Source: Pollutibacter soli (GTDB lineage Bacteria > Bacteroidota > Bacteroidia > Chitinophagales > Chitinophagaceae). From it: DNA of 64,000 nt. A program made the translations under genes and the position numbers. The stretch lies in contig JARJHS010000009.1 in assembly GCA_029269725.1 (NCBI GenBank), positions 184,324-248,323 on the forward strand, read 5' to 3'. The first letter of the stretch is position 1; each line of letters opens with the position of its first letter. Shown here one piece after another: positions 18,279 through 27,149 of the stretch. Under the pieces are notes generated by a model. That model worked only from the letters and a program-made list of their open reading frames with translations. It was not told the DNA's origin and did no database searches.

Positions 18279-20701
18279 TACTCAGTTCGCAACGCCCTTG
18301 CAGGATTCGCCCTCGCCGCTCTCATCGCCTCCAATCCTGCTGCCACGAAAACTACGGCTACGCCTGCCAGTAAGGCCAGCACATATACCCACCACTGCAT
18401 ATCAATCCTGTACTGGAAATCCATCAGCCACTGATATACAAAGTATCCCGCGACCGGGAATGCAATCAATGCCGCAATCAACATCAGCCACACAAATTCG
18501 CCGGAGATCAATCTTGCAATATTGCCTGATGTTGCACCCGAAACTTTCCGTATACCTATTTCTTTATACCTGCGTTGAACAATGAATACGGACAGGCCAT
18601 ACAATCCAAGACAGGAAATCAGAATTGAAATAATTGCCGCTGCACTGATCAGCATCGAAGTTTTCTGCTCCTGTTGAAAGAAAGATGCAATGCTCTCATC
18701 GAGAAAAGTATATTTAAAAGGCTGATCAGGATAAACGGATTTCCATGCGGCTTCGATTTGTGCAATTGTTTCTTTTGATTTTTTCAGATTTTTATCGCGC
18801 AGCCGTACGGCAATATCCCTTGGATTTTTAGCAACAGTTATAAATGTCGCCGGCATTTTTTCGTGCATGCTCAGCTGGTGAAAATCTTTGATCACGCCGA
18901 CAATCGGGTAGGGGCGTCCATGCCATTGCACCATCTGGTTGATCGCACTATCAGGTGTACTCAAGCCCATTTTTTCAAGGAAACTTTCTGAAACCACCAG
19001 CTCACGTGCGGTATCTGATTTTTCAAGATCCCTTCCAGCGATGATTTTCATCTTGTAAAATGAAATGAAATTGTCAGCGCCCATTTTGTAAGCCGCGCCA
19101 ATGTTTTTTACTTCTTTTCCTTTGTAGATTAAGTTATCGACTCCGAAGTTCTGGCCCATCGGTTCAAAAATCTGTCGCGTTGCATCTTCTACTCCAGGTA
19201 TCGATATGATTTTTTCGAAAAGCACAGGCGTTTTCACATCGCGTATGCGTGGCGCATGTATCGTGAGTACCGCTTCAGACTGAAAGCCGAGATCCTTATT
19301 ACGCATATAATACAACTGCTGTCCAACGAAGAATGTACCTACTATGAACACAAGTGATACTGCGCATTGAAATACGATCAATCCGCGACGCAGGTAATTG
19401 CTGCCTGCCACCTGTGCATTTTTCCCTTTCAGCGTATTTACGGGAAGCATGCCTGAGAGTACCAGTGCCGGGTACACGCCGGCAAGTAAGGTGGTAATGC
19501 CAAGTACACTGATCAGGAAAATACCATTCTGCGGCGAAAACCGGAACGCTACTCCCGCAGGAATATAATCTTTAAAAAGCTCCAGCAGGTAGGGCACTAA
19601 CGCTATCGCCAGACCGATGGAAATGATGGTAATGATAAATGTTTCAGTCATGAACTGCATGACGAGTGCTGCGCGGTTGCTCCCAAGTACTTTGCGTACG
19701 CCCACTTCCTTCGCGCGCTGGAAAGATTGTGCTGTAGCGAGGTTAATGAAGTTGATCACAGCGATGATCAATATGAAAATGGCGATTCCCAGCAATCCGT
19801 AGAGTGTGGGTTTATGCGCCTGTCGTGAATAATTATCGCGCAGCTCAGCGTTGAAGTGCAGATCACTCAGCGGCTGCAATTCAGGAAGGAAATTGAAATC
19901 GCCGGTGAAATGTTTTTCGTTGAAGGCCTTGAACTTCTGGCTCAGGTCTTTTGGCTTGCTCCCTTCGGGTAATACGACAAAGGCCTGCGAGGCCGACCAG
20001 TTATCGTTCCATTCGTTGATATTGATAAAATTCTTCGCATAACTCACCGGGATGGAGCTGTAAGAAATGAAGTCGGTAAAGGTCAGATCAGTATTGCCTT
20101 TAAAAGCTTCGACAATGCCCGTCAGTCTTGTGCGGATGCTGTCGTGGTAAATGATCTCCTTGCCTAGCATTTCCGAATTAGAAATATTTCCGAAATATCG
20201 TTCCGCCTTATCACGTGTAAGTACAACAGAAAAGGGTTCGGTAATGGCGGTCTTAGGATTGCCGGCGACCCAGTTGTATTTGAAAATGTCGAAGTATTGT
20301 GGTTCGGCGAAAACAATCTGTGCAGGATCTACACCATGTTCACGCGAATCGAATTTACGTGGTGCTTTCTCGCCGTCAGGTATCAGCACTGCAGTTTCCG
20401 TGTTCACAAATGCCGCAACGGATTTAAGTCCGCTGATCTCTTCACGTAATGCTTTGGCTACGGCATAGGGCAGGAACCCCACAGGAATGCGTTCACCCTC
20501 TTTGAATTTCATTTTACCCGTGAGCCGGTAGATATTCTCCTTGTTCGGGTGAAAGCGGTCAAAGCTCAGCTCAAAACTGGTAATCAGATAGATAACGATG
20601 CAGAGACTGAGCCCGATCGTCAGTCCAAAAATGTGGATGAAACTTCCGGCCTTTCTTCTCGTCAGGTTGCGCCAGGCTATGGTTAAGTGATTCTTCAGCA
20701 T
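18278..20701 (-). CDS. MacB/FtsX-type ABC transporter permease (copy A7, divergent)
   Basis: An 807-residue paralog, one of the two most divergent copies. The first cytoplasmic motif VGVRKVLGS is at about 333-341. The second reads IGIRKVSGA (715-723), with Ser where the other copies have Leu, Ile or Met. Helix 2 reads VINFINLATA. The first periplasmic domain is longer than average: helix 2 begins near 300. The C-terminus NPARALRTE departs from the usual NPVKSLRTE. It belongs to neither group I nor group II by the linker before helix 2. It is the most upstream permease of block A; repeats of the AGACCTAACAGGTCT type begin 12 nt beyond its start codon. Confidence 0.92.
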   Translation of the reverse strand: MLKNHLTIAWRNLTRRKAGSFIHIFGLTIGLSLCIVIYLITSFELSFDRFHPNKENIYRLTGKMKFKEGERIPVGFLPYAVAKALREEISGLKSVAAFVNTETAVLIPDGEKAPRKFDSREHGVDPAQIVFAEPQYFDIFKYNWVAGNPKTAITEPFSVVLTRDKAERYFGNISNSEMLGKEIIYHDSIRTRLTGIVEAFKGNTDLTFTDFISYSSIPVSYAKNFININEWNDNWSASQAFVVLPEGSKPKDLSQKFKAFNEKHFTGDFNFLPELQPLSDLHFNAELRDNYSRQAHKPTLYGLLGIAIFILIIAVINFINLATAQSFQRAKEVGVRKVLGSNRAALVMQFMTETFIITIISIGLAIALVPYLLELFKDYIPAGVAFRFSPQNGIFLISVLGITTLLAGVYPALVLSGMLPVNTLKGKNAQVAGSNYLRRGLIVFQCAVSLVFIVGTFFVGQQLYYMRNKDLGFQSEAVLTIHAPRIRDVKTPVLFEKIISIPGVEDATRQIFEPMGQNFGVDNLIYKGKEVKNIGAAYKMGADNFISFYKMKIIAGRDLEKSDTARELVVSESFLEKMGLSTPDSAINQMVQWHGRPYPIVGVIKDFHQLSMHEKMPATFITVAKNPRDIAVRLRDKNLKKSKETIAQIEAAWKSVYPDQPFKYTFLDESIASFFQQEQKTSMLISAAAIISILISCLGLYGLSVFIVQRRYKEIGIRKVSGATSGNIARLISGEFVWLMLIAALIAFPVAGYFVYQWLMDFQYRIDMQWWVYVLALLAGVAVVFVAAGLEAMRAARANPARALRTE

Positions 20702-20712
20702 ATGATCGAGAT

Positions 20713-20832
20713 AAGACCTAACAGATCTGTCGTAATTGAGACCTAACAGGTCTGTTTAAAAGTTTTTAAAAAATCTAATCGTCTTTCCAGACCTGTTAGG
20801 TCGGATGTCTTTTTCCAGACCTGTTAGGTCTA
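20713..20832. repeat. AGACCTAACAGGTCT dyads, four copies in inverted pairs
   Basis: Two copies (20713-20730, 20739-20755) read AGACCTAACAGRTCT and two (20789-20803, 20817-20831) read AGACCTGTTAGGTC, the reverse complement. Each unit is itself a dyad (AGACCT, 3 nt, AGGTCT), and the pairs could also fold together. Two further copies lie at 21207-21225 and 21238-21255. Confidence 0.8.
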
Positions 20833-21112
20833 CCGGAATTGTGCCAGAATGAAGATGCAGGCTGGGAGCGGGTTTGAGCGATTTTACCTACGGCAGGGTG
20901 TACGGAAATGAGACGGTGGGTGTACGTCATGGAATGCTTGTTATCTGGTCTGCCATGACATGAGTTCAGGTGAGATATTGAATCGCTGTTTACAAGAAGT
21001 AGTTGTTCTGTCATGCGTATAAATTCAACTGAGCGTAGGAACTGGTGGAGGACTGGAGTCCCTGTTTATTGTATTATGATATGATCAGATTCCCTCTTGA
21101 ATCCGAAAATTT

Positions 21113-21151
21113 ACCGTGAAAAATTAAAATGGCGTTTTAAATTTTCACGGT
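21113..21151. repeat. 17-bp stem, 5-nt loop hairpin
   Basis: Arms ACCGTGAAAAATTAAAA (21113-21129) and TTTTAAATTTTCACGGT (21135-21151) pair at 16 of 17 positions around TGGCG. There is no T-run directly after the stem on either strand. It sits 171 nt beyond the stop of the exported protein at 21322. A comparable hairpin lies upstream of that gene at 22711-22747. Confidence 0.75.
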
Positions 21152-21321
21152 GCGGGGTGGAAGATTGTGGTTGGTGGCTGGTGGAGAGAGTTCAGGAATG
21201 AGCGTAAGACCTAACAGGTCTGTTATTACCTCTTGTAAACCCTGTTAGGTCTGAAAAATGATTATCTATGGTTTGATCTAAAATGATTATGATTAGTTCG
21301 CAATAATAGTGTCGGATAAAA

Positions 21322-22263
21322 TTAACGAGCGAATATCTGTGCATTAAATACAATTCCGATGTTTGAATTGAACCCTTGAATCGCCCGGACCCGTTCATTT
21401 CCATCTTTTGCTGAAACATTCATAACATTTTTCAGATCGGCAAAAATTTGAAAATCGTTGTATTGAAATACCACCTTAATTCCCCATGAACTAATCATAC
21501 TTGGTAGTTCCTCATCTCCGAAAACGCTACGATAGGCATTATTATCTTCATTAGGAATATTTACAAAACTTAAATAAGGAGAAAGCGAAAAGCTTGCATC
21601 ATCCTCATATCGATGCATCGAGAATTGAATTCTGTTTCCAAATGTGTACATCAATGTTGAGAAATACAGATCCTCAGTATCGCTTGCGTTCGCTTTGCCT
21701 TTGATCATTTTATTGGCAAATTCAAAAAACGGTATAGAGAAAAACATGTTAATCTGATCTCTTCCACCGGTATATTTACGCCGGGGTGTGCCTAATAAGA
21801 AAGCCCATTCCAAAGTGCCTGCAAAAGAAGATTGACCTACATCAGGAAACAGGAATGTTGACGCAAGAAGAGAGTCGCTGTTGCTTGCATTTCTGTTATA
21901 GGAGAAGAAAGCAGTAGCGAAACTTTTTGGTGAGCTGAACAACCGAAAATAACCAGCAAGTTTTCCGGATCCATTTAATTCTTCAAATTGTTGTACTGTA
22001 TTCAAATTGCCAATTCCATAAAGAGCGAAAGTTGGCATATTTGAAAACAAACTCGGTGACTGATTTTCGCTTTGTTTTCTGAACTCTTTTCGATCCTTTT
22101 TGCTTTTTCCTATATAGTCAATTGTGTTTTTAAAATAGGCTTTTATCTGGTTACTGTCCAGCCCGGAGATTGGAATTTTTTGCGTGAATGCCTGTTGGCC
22201 TTGCGCATTGTTAATGATCCAGAATACGGCAAGAAGTGTTAGATGTATCCTTGAAATCTGCAT
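21322..22263 (-). CDS. Exported, probably outer membrane, protein of unknown function
   Basis: The frame extends to 22308, but the ATG at 22263 directly precedes a good signal peptide (MQISRIHLTLLAVFWI, ending NAQGQQ) and is preferred, giving 314 residues. The mature part has no recognised domain. Its second half has alternating hydrophobic/polar segments (for example IQFSMHRYED, FSLSPYLSFV, WGIKVVFQYN, NIGIVFNAQI) of the kind seen in outer membrane beta-barrels, and it ends in an aromatic-basic tail (IFAR). It stands alone, flanked by hairpins at 21113 and 22711. The function is not recognisable from sequence. Confidence 0.7.
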   Translation of the reverse strand: MQISRIHLTLLAVFWIINNAQGQQAFTQKIPISGLDSNQIKAYFKNTIDYIGKSKKDRKEFRKQSENQSPSLFSNMPTFALYGIGNLNTVQQFEELNGSGKLAGYFRLFSSPKSFATAFFSYNRNASNSDSLLASTFLFPDVGQSSFAGTLEWAFLLGTPRRKYTGGRDQINMFFSIPFFEFANKMIKGKANASDTEDLYFSTLMYTFGNRIQFSMHRYEDDASFSLSPYLSFVNIPNEDNNAYRSVFGDEELPSMISSWGIKVVFQYNDFQIFADLKNVMNVSAKDGNERVRAIQGFNSNIGIVFNAQIFAR

Positions 22264-22308
22264 AAAATATTTTTTTGAAAAATACTTGTCAGAGAGTGCC
22301 GACATCAA

Positions 22309-22842
22309 GAGTAAAAGGACTTCTTTTAGTGAGGGTGTTTACACCCGGGAATAGATGTGATTTGCTTTCAAATTTTTATGTAGTCATTGTAATTTTCTCT
22401 TCAATCTAGTGTGTTTCTTCTCCTGTACCAATAATATACACATGCTCCAATCTTGTATGTTCCTTTGAAATCCGGAAGCCTTTTTTCGGTGTCGGTTTTT
22501 CGCGAACTTTATTCTTTTCTTGTGAATCCATCCCATTTTATTATAATTATGCTGCCTTTGCGGATAGAGGTAAAATACTTCTTCCTTTTGAGCCATTTTT
22601 TTTTACAAAAGTGTTTTCCCAGCTTGTCCGGATTAAAAAGCCTGCCTACGAAAAAGTCCCCCTGTATTCCTGAAAGTCAATAGATAGGGTTCTTGATATG
22701 CCATAATTATCCATGAAAATCGAACATTCAATTTTCGATTTTCATGGTAAAATCGTAATAAGAGACCGGAAGGGCTGGTAGATTGCTGTTCCGGAATTTA
22801 TCTACGTTAATACTCCAACTCACAACTCGTGCTCAATCCTTA
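22309..22842. other. 534-nt gap with one strong hairpin
   Basis: Apart from the hairpin at 22711-22747 it holds only a 70-codon basic frame (22384-22596, minus) that I do not consider supported. Confidence 0.5.
22711..22747. repeat. Perfect 14-bp inverted repeat
   Basis: CCATGAAAATCGAA (22711-22724) and TTCGATTTTCATGG (22734-22747) are perfectly complementary around a 9-nt loop. The outer CCATGAAAA resembles the CCGTGAAAA of the hairpin at 21113, with a changed base matched by a complementary change in the other arm. Confidence 0.75.
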
Positions 22843-23225
22843 TCAAATTCCCATCATACTTGTGCCTGAGCTTTCATCAAAAATGAAAGGAAGCAGAATT
22901 GAATCGGGATTGACATTCTTTAAGTGAAGACCGGCGCGTACATATTGCGAGTGAGAGACAGCACGCTCCATCGACATCCAACGCCGCTCTTTTCAGAAAT
23001 ATCTGTTCATCCATTGCTCTTCCGGCAGTTCATACAACGCTGTAAAATTAAGCGCCTGTTTTTTTGGTGAACCCCGCGGTCAATCTTCGTATACTGAAAA
23101 CGTATGGAGCCGGTGGGCGATGATTTTTTATCGGGAATGTTTTCAGTGGATGAAATCATTTCCTTATTACATGCAATCATCAGCAGGAAAAAATAAAAGG
23201 AATGAAAGAGGAGTAGTTTTTTCAT
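22843..23225 (-). pseudogene. Decayed member of the local lipoprotein family
   Basis: It begins like the intact relatives at 25658 and 26326: MKKLLLF signal peptide, lipobox ending IACNKE, then GSIRFQY. A frameshift near the A7 run (about 23070) moves the homologous reading into another frame, where KQALNFTALYELPEEQWM aligns with KQQVNFTTLYNLPEERWM of the intact copy. In that frame the Trp codon of FFWPERRWM is replaced by TGA (YF-stop-KERRWM). Homology resumes (VRAGLHLKNVNPDSILLPF) and ends at another stop at 22843-22845, where the relatives continue for about 80 residues. So there is one frameshift, one nonsense change and a missing C-terminus. Confidence 0.85.
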
Positions 23226-23400
23226 GGTGTAGTTTTTGATCCTATTAGGTTCGCGAATTCATTCTGAAAATGAATTGTTATAGTTCTAAAAACCAACCAA
23301 TATATACCAGAGATCCTATGACATAATATATAAATTCCTGTGTTTTTATTTGAAAAATCTGGTCCGTATTCTAGCGGTATTATGGTATACAGAAATGAAA

Positions 23401-25501
23401 TTACCGACTTTGCAGATAAGCTTTTTTCTGCTGTGAAACCAAATACTCCTGCACCGCCTCCACATCCTTCTCCTTCAACGAATTACCAAAACTCGCCATC
23501 CCGTATTTCGCCAGCAATCCACCCAGTACAATCTCTTTAAATAACTTATGCTTCGCCTCAGGCAGACGTAACAAATCCGGATGTAAGGTATTCGTGCCGT
23601 CACCACCCACACCGTGACAGGTTTCACAATACTGGTAATACAACTGTTTTCCTCTCGCCACTTTTGCTGTGTCTAGTTCCATCGTGGGAGGAGCAGGTAT
23701 GGGTGGAATATTTCTTTTCGCTGGCAACGGTGTAGCACTGCCGCCGAGTTTGAATACGAGTAATCTTCCTTTGTTTTCATACTCATGAAAGACTGCATCA
23801 CCGTAATAGCAACAGGTCGGTGCACCACCGAAAGCAGCCATCACAGCAACATATTGTACGCCGTCAATCTTATATGTATTCGGTGAAGCCATAATTCCTG
23901 TACCCGTGAAAATTTCTTTGAGCAGTTTTCCTGTTTTTGCATCATGCACGCGTAAGTAACCGGTACGTGTACCCTGGAATACGAGTTCGGGTGTCGACAG
24001 TGTCCCTCCATCAGGTGCACCGCCTTCTATTTTCCTTGCTGCTTTCTGTTTCACCGGATCCCACGCGAGCAGACTTTCCGTCATCATCGTATCCTGCGGT
24101 GATTTGATCTGGTCTTTTACCAAACTCCAATTGCTTGAGTTCGCATAATCGAGAGCGGTATTGTCTTCATCGGGTTTCCATTTGTAATTGTCATAACTCT
24201 TGTACACCTGCGGAATCGTGCGCTCGGGAATGTACACGAGACCAGTTACAGGATTGTACGACATCGGTGGCCAGTTGTGTCCGCCACCGAGATAGGGGAT
24301 GACGAGTTTGGGTTCATCTTTGTACCAGCCACCATTTTCCGTGAGCACAGGTCTTCCCGTTTTCAGATCGACATGACTCGCCCAGTTGACACGCGTGTAT
24401 TTTTCTGCAGAAATCAGTTCACCGGTTTCCCTTTCAAGTACATAATAAAAACCATTCTTCGGCGCCTGCATGATCACTTTTCTTTTCTTACCATCGATCT
24501 CTAAGTCAGCAAGAATATTATTCATCGTTGCTGTATAATCCCACAATTCACCAGGCGTGGTCTGGTAATGCCATTTCAATTTTCCATTGTCCGGATTGAT
24601 CGCGAGTATCGATGAAAGAAAAAGATTGTCACCGCCGGAAGGACTTCGATACCAGATTGGATAGGGCGTTGAATTGCCGGTGCCGACATACAGTAAATTC
24701 AGTTCAGGATCATACGCAGCTGCGCCCCAGACTGTGCCGCCGCCGCCAGTATTCCAATCAGAATTCGGATCCCAGGTTTTTGCGGCCATCTTCATTTCTT
24801 CATGTTCGTATGGAAATTTCGGATCGCCGGGTACGATGAAGAAACGCCATTTCTGTTCGCCGCTGTTGAGATCATATGCAGTGATATAACCTCGCACACC
24901 GTATTCGCCTCCTGAGTTGCCGATCATGACTATATTTCCCGCCACCTGCGGCGCACTCGTAATCGTGTATGCTTTCGTGCGATCCGTGAAAGAATCTTTT
25001 CTCCATAACTCCTTGCCGTCTGCAGCGTTTAAACAAACCATATAACCATCCAGCGTACCGACATATACTTTTCCTTTCCATACCGCAACACCGCGATTGA
25101 CAACATCACAACAGGCCCTGCGTCCATAAGAGGCATCGACATTCGGATCATATCTCCAGATCTCTTTTCCTGTTTTTGCATCGAGTGCATATACAAAACC
25201 CCAGGCACCGGAAGTGTACATAACGCCGTCGACAACAATCGGTGTTGATTCCAATCAGCGGTGAACTCTTCCGATCGTACTGATGGCATCATACTCCCAT
25301 GCATAGCCTAAGTTTTGTACATTGGATGCATTGATATCATTTAGCGGAGAATAATACTGCATCTGCTGGTTGCCCCCGACAGTGAGCCATTCATCGGGAG
25401 TTTGGTTTGTTGAGCCGGGCTTCGTATATCCAGCCGGGTGGGGTTTGTTTGCAGGCCGCCAGAATTGTAATAAAGAATAGTAACGTCGAAAGTTTTCTCA
25501 T
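23401..25501 (-). pseudogene. PQQ-dependent dehydrogenase with C-terminal cytochrome c, disrupted near the 5' end
   Basis: The main open part (23401-25254, 617 codons from a TTG) encodes a quinoprotein alcohol/glucose dehydrogenase-type propeller: repeated VYALDAKTGKEIW-like strands, a vicinal Cys48-Cys49 pair and WDYTATMNN. A cytochrome c tail follows with Cys543-Glu-Thr-Cys546-His547 and a likely axial Met586. The true start is probably ATG at 25501, encoding a lipoprotein signal (MRKLSTLLFF, ending ILAACK). Between them, homology to the family (PDEWLTVGGN, QYYSPLNDIN, LGYAWEYDA) is in the main frame, but a frameshift follows the signal peptide and a TGA (25255-25257) stands where relatives have Gly before LESTP. 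Two lesions suggest a pseudogene; sequencing error is the alternative. The enzyme would oxidise a sugar or alcohol in the periplasm. Confidence 0.8.
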
Positions 25502-25657
25502 TTTGTTAGTCCGGCATGTGTGGTTGAATGTAATGAATATCTGTGAATAGAGAAAGCGCGAATGCTGGCTTCCTTGTCAACACTTGTCGGTGTTCGCCTG
25601 TGAAGCTTTTAAGGGAAAATTTTAGGTGTCCGGCGAAACACCAACAAATAAAAGACC

Positions 25658-26272
25658 TCAGCGCACCACATATGCCACATCAAAAATTCCTTTTTCAATT
25701 TTTACCTTCCCTCCGTCATAAATGTTTTTGAGTATTCCGGTGAAAGTTCCCTGTAACCGCTGATTTGATTTTGACAATAGGGTCAATGTGAAATCGTCAT
25801 AATTGCTGGTTGCAGAATAACCATCAGCAGTACTTACAATGTTTCCCGAAGCATCTGTATATTGTCTGCTTCCAAATGTATAATCTAACTGTGCATTGAA
25901 TGTGCTATTGCGATCGAAAGTAAATGGTAAAGGAATTGAATCAAGCTTCAAATTATAAAATAAAATTCCTGCCCATTGCTCCTGGTTAGCCGGATTTCTT
26001 CTGATCATTGCTGTCCAATTCATATCGGGCCTGTAGTAGCCACACATCCATTCATCAGGATTTTCGTAAGTAGCAGTAAAATCGACCTGCTGACGTTTCG
26101 TGGGTTCCGAAGGTCGGTCGGGATTGATTTTATAAAACTGGAAACGGATGCTGCCGGTTGTATAAGGCTCTGTAAATGTTTCGTTGAATGGCGGAAGAAT
26201 ATCCTCTTTTTTACATGCATTTATACAGGTACAAAAAAGAAGGAGTAATAATAGTTTATGGTGTTTTCTCAT
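25658..26272 (-). CDS. Lipoprotein of a local three-copy family
   Basis: A 204-residue protein with a lipoprotein signal peptide (MRKHHKLLLLLLFCTCINAC, Cys20 as lipidation site). The mature part shares with the copy at 26326 the segments GSIRFQF, KRQQVDFTATY, EWMCGYY, LDSIPLPFTF, LTLLSKSNQRLQGTF and the final VKIEKGIFDVAY. It probably folds as a single beta-rich domain anchored on the periplasmic or outer face. Function not recognised. The dead third copy lies on the other side of the PQQ pseudogene, so the family brackets it. The intact pair is 53 nt apart and probably cotranscribed. Confidence 0.8.
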   Translation of the reverse strand: MRKHHKLLLLLLFCTCINACKKEDILPPFNETFTEPYTTGSIRFQFYKINPDRPSEPTKRQQVDFTATYENPDEWMCGYYRPDMNWTAMIRRNPANQEQWAGILFYNLKLDSIPLPFTFDRNSTFNAQLDYTFGSRQYTDASGNIVSTADGYSATSNYDDFTLTLLSKSNQRLQGTFTGILKNIYDGGKVKIEKGIFDVAYVVR

Positions 26273-26325
26273 GGCGCTTGAATCTTACTATTTTAAACCT
26301 GATTTGTCAATAAAAAAGCAGGTGA

Positions 26326-26931
26326 TTATCTCAGTTCATATTTCACATCGAAATCCCCATTTTCAATTTTCATCAGGTAACCTCTGTATTTATGTTTTAT
26401 TGTACCGCTGAATATACCCTTCAGGTGATGGTTTGACTTTGACAGCAATGTGATTTTGAAATCATGCTTAGTTTCTCCGCTGTAAACATCATAATCCCCC
26501 GCGAATTTTCCGGTTGAATCATAATATTCTTTATAGCCCAGGCAATATCCCATCCGTGCATTTAATTTTTTATCTGCGGAAAAAACGAAAGGGATGGGTA
26601 GTGAGTCCAGGTTGATATCAGGAAAGAAAATACTTGCTCTGACATCCTGTTTGTCTGCACTGGTACGGACGATTCCCATCCATCTGCGCTCTGGCCAGAA
26701 AAATCCGCACATCCAACGTTCTTCCGGTAAGTTATATAATGTAGTAAAGTTGACCTGTTGCTTCTTTACAGTATCGCCAGGATTAATGGAATAATACTGA
26801 AACCGGATGCTGCCGGTTTGATAATTATCATTCTCCGGTTTGTTGAGGAAGGAACTATCTTTTTCCTTGTTGCAGGAAAAGGTCAGGAGTGATGCAAAAA
26901 TGAGTACAAAGATCAGTGGGTGTTTTTTCAT
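26326..26931 (-). CDS. Lipoprotein of a local three-copy family
   Basis: The frame opens at 26964, but ATG at 26931 (MKKHPLIFVLIFASLL, ending TFSC) gives a proper lipoprotein signal with Cys after SFSC-like residues and is preferred, giving 201 residues. Homology to the gene at 25658 covers the whole mature part: GSIRFQYY, KKQQVNFTTLY, RWMCGFFW, NLDSLPIPFVF, ITLLSKSNHHLKGIFSG and MKIENGDFDVKY. It is the upstream member of the intact pair. Identity of the two is moderate, so the duplication is not recent. Function unknown. Confidence 0.8.
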   Translation of the reverse strand: MKKHPLIFVLIFASLLTFSCNKEKDSSFLNKPENDNYQTGSIRFQYYSINPGDTVKKQQVNFTTLYNLPEERWMCGFFWPERRWMGIVRTSADKQDVRASIFFPDINLDSLPIPFVFSADKKLNARMGYCLGYKEYYDSTGKFAGDYDVYSGETKHDFKITLLSKSNHHLKGIFSGTIKHKYRGYLMKIENGDFDVKYELR

Positions 26932-27149
26932 TGCTGGTGTTTTGGCAACAACAATTTCGTACAATCATTTTTAATGAATTGTTATAGTTGATAAAAAAGT
27001 AGGTAGTAGGTAGAAAGAAGTAAGAAGGGAACAGCCAGCCTTCGTTATCGCGAATCACAGACTGTTTTTGCGAAAGCCTAAATAACTCTTCAGAACTTGG
27101 CCAGGTTTAAAAAATGTAATGGTCTCAGCAAACTGCGCACTGCCCAACC

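Larger units (their letters stand above)
20702..21321. other. 620-nt gap upstream of permease block A
   Basis: No gene is seen. It contains four AGACCTAACAGGTCT-type dyads at 20713-20832, two more at 21207-21255, and a strong hairpin at 21113-21151. The promoter of copy A7 should lie here, but none stands out. Confidence 0.6.

Noticed and set aside
18065..18585. Plus-strand frames near permease A7
   Set aside because: They consist of repeat words and antisense permease sequence.
22384..22596. 70-codon basic minus-strand frame
   Set aside because: No family, no clear composition signal, isolated in a repeat-bearing gap. Could be real but cannot be supported.
23401..25254. Intact PQQ dehydrogenase starting at TTG 25254
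   Set aside because: This start would remove the export signal and the first propeller strands, which are clearly encoded just upstream behind a TGA and a frameshift.
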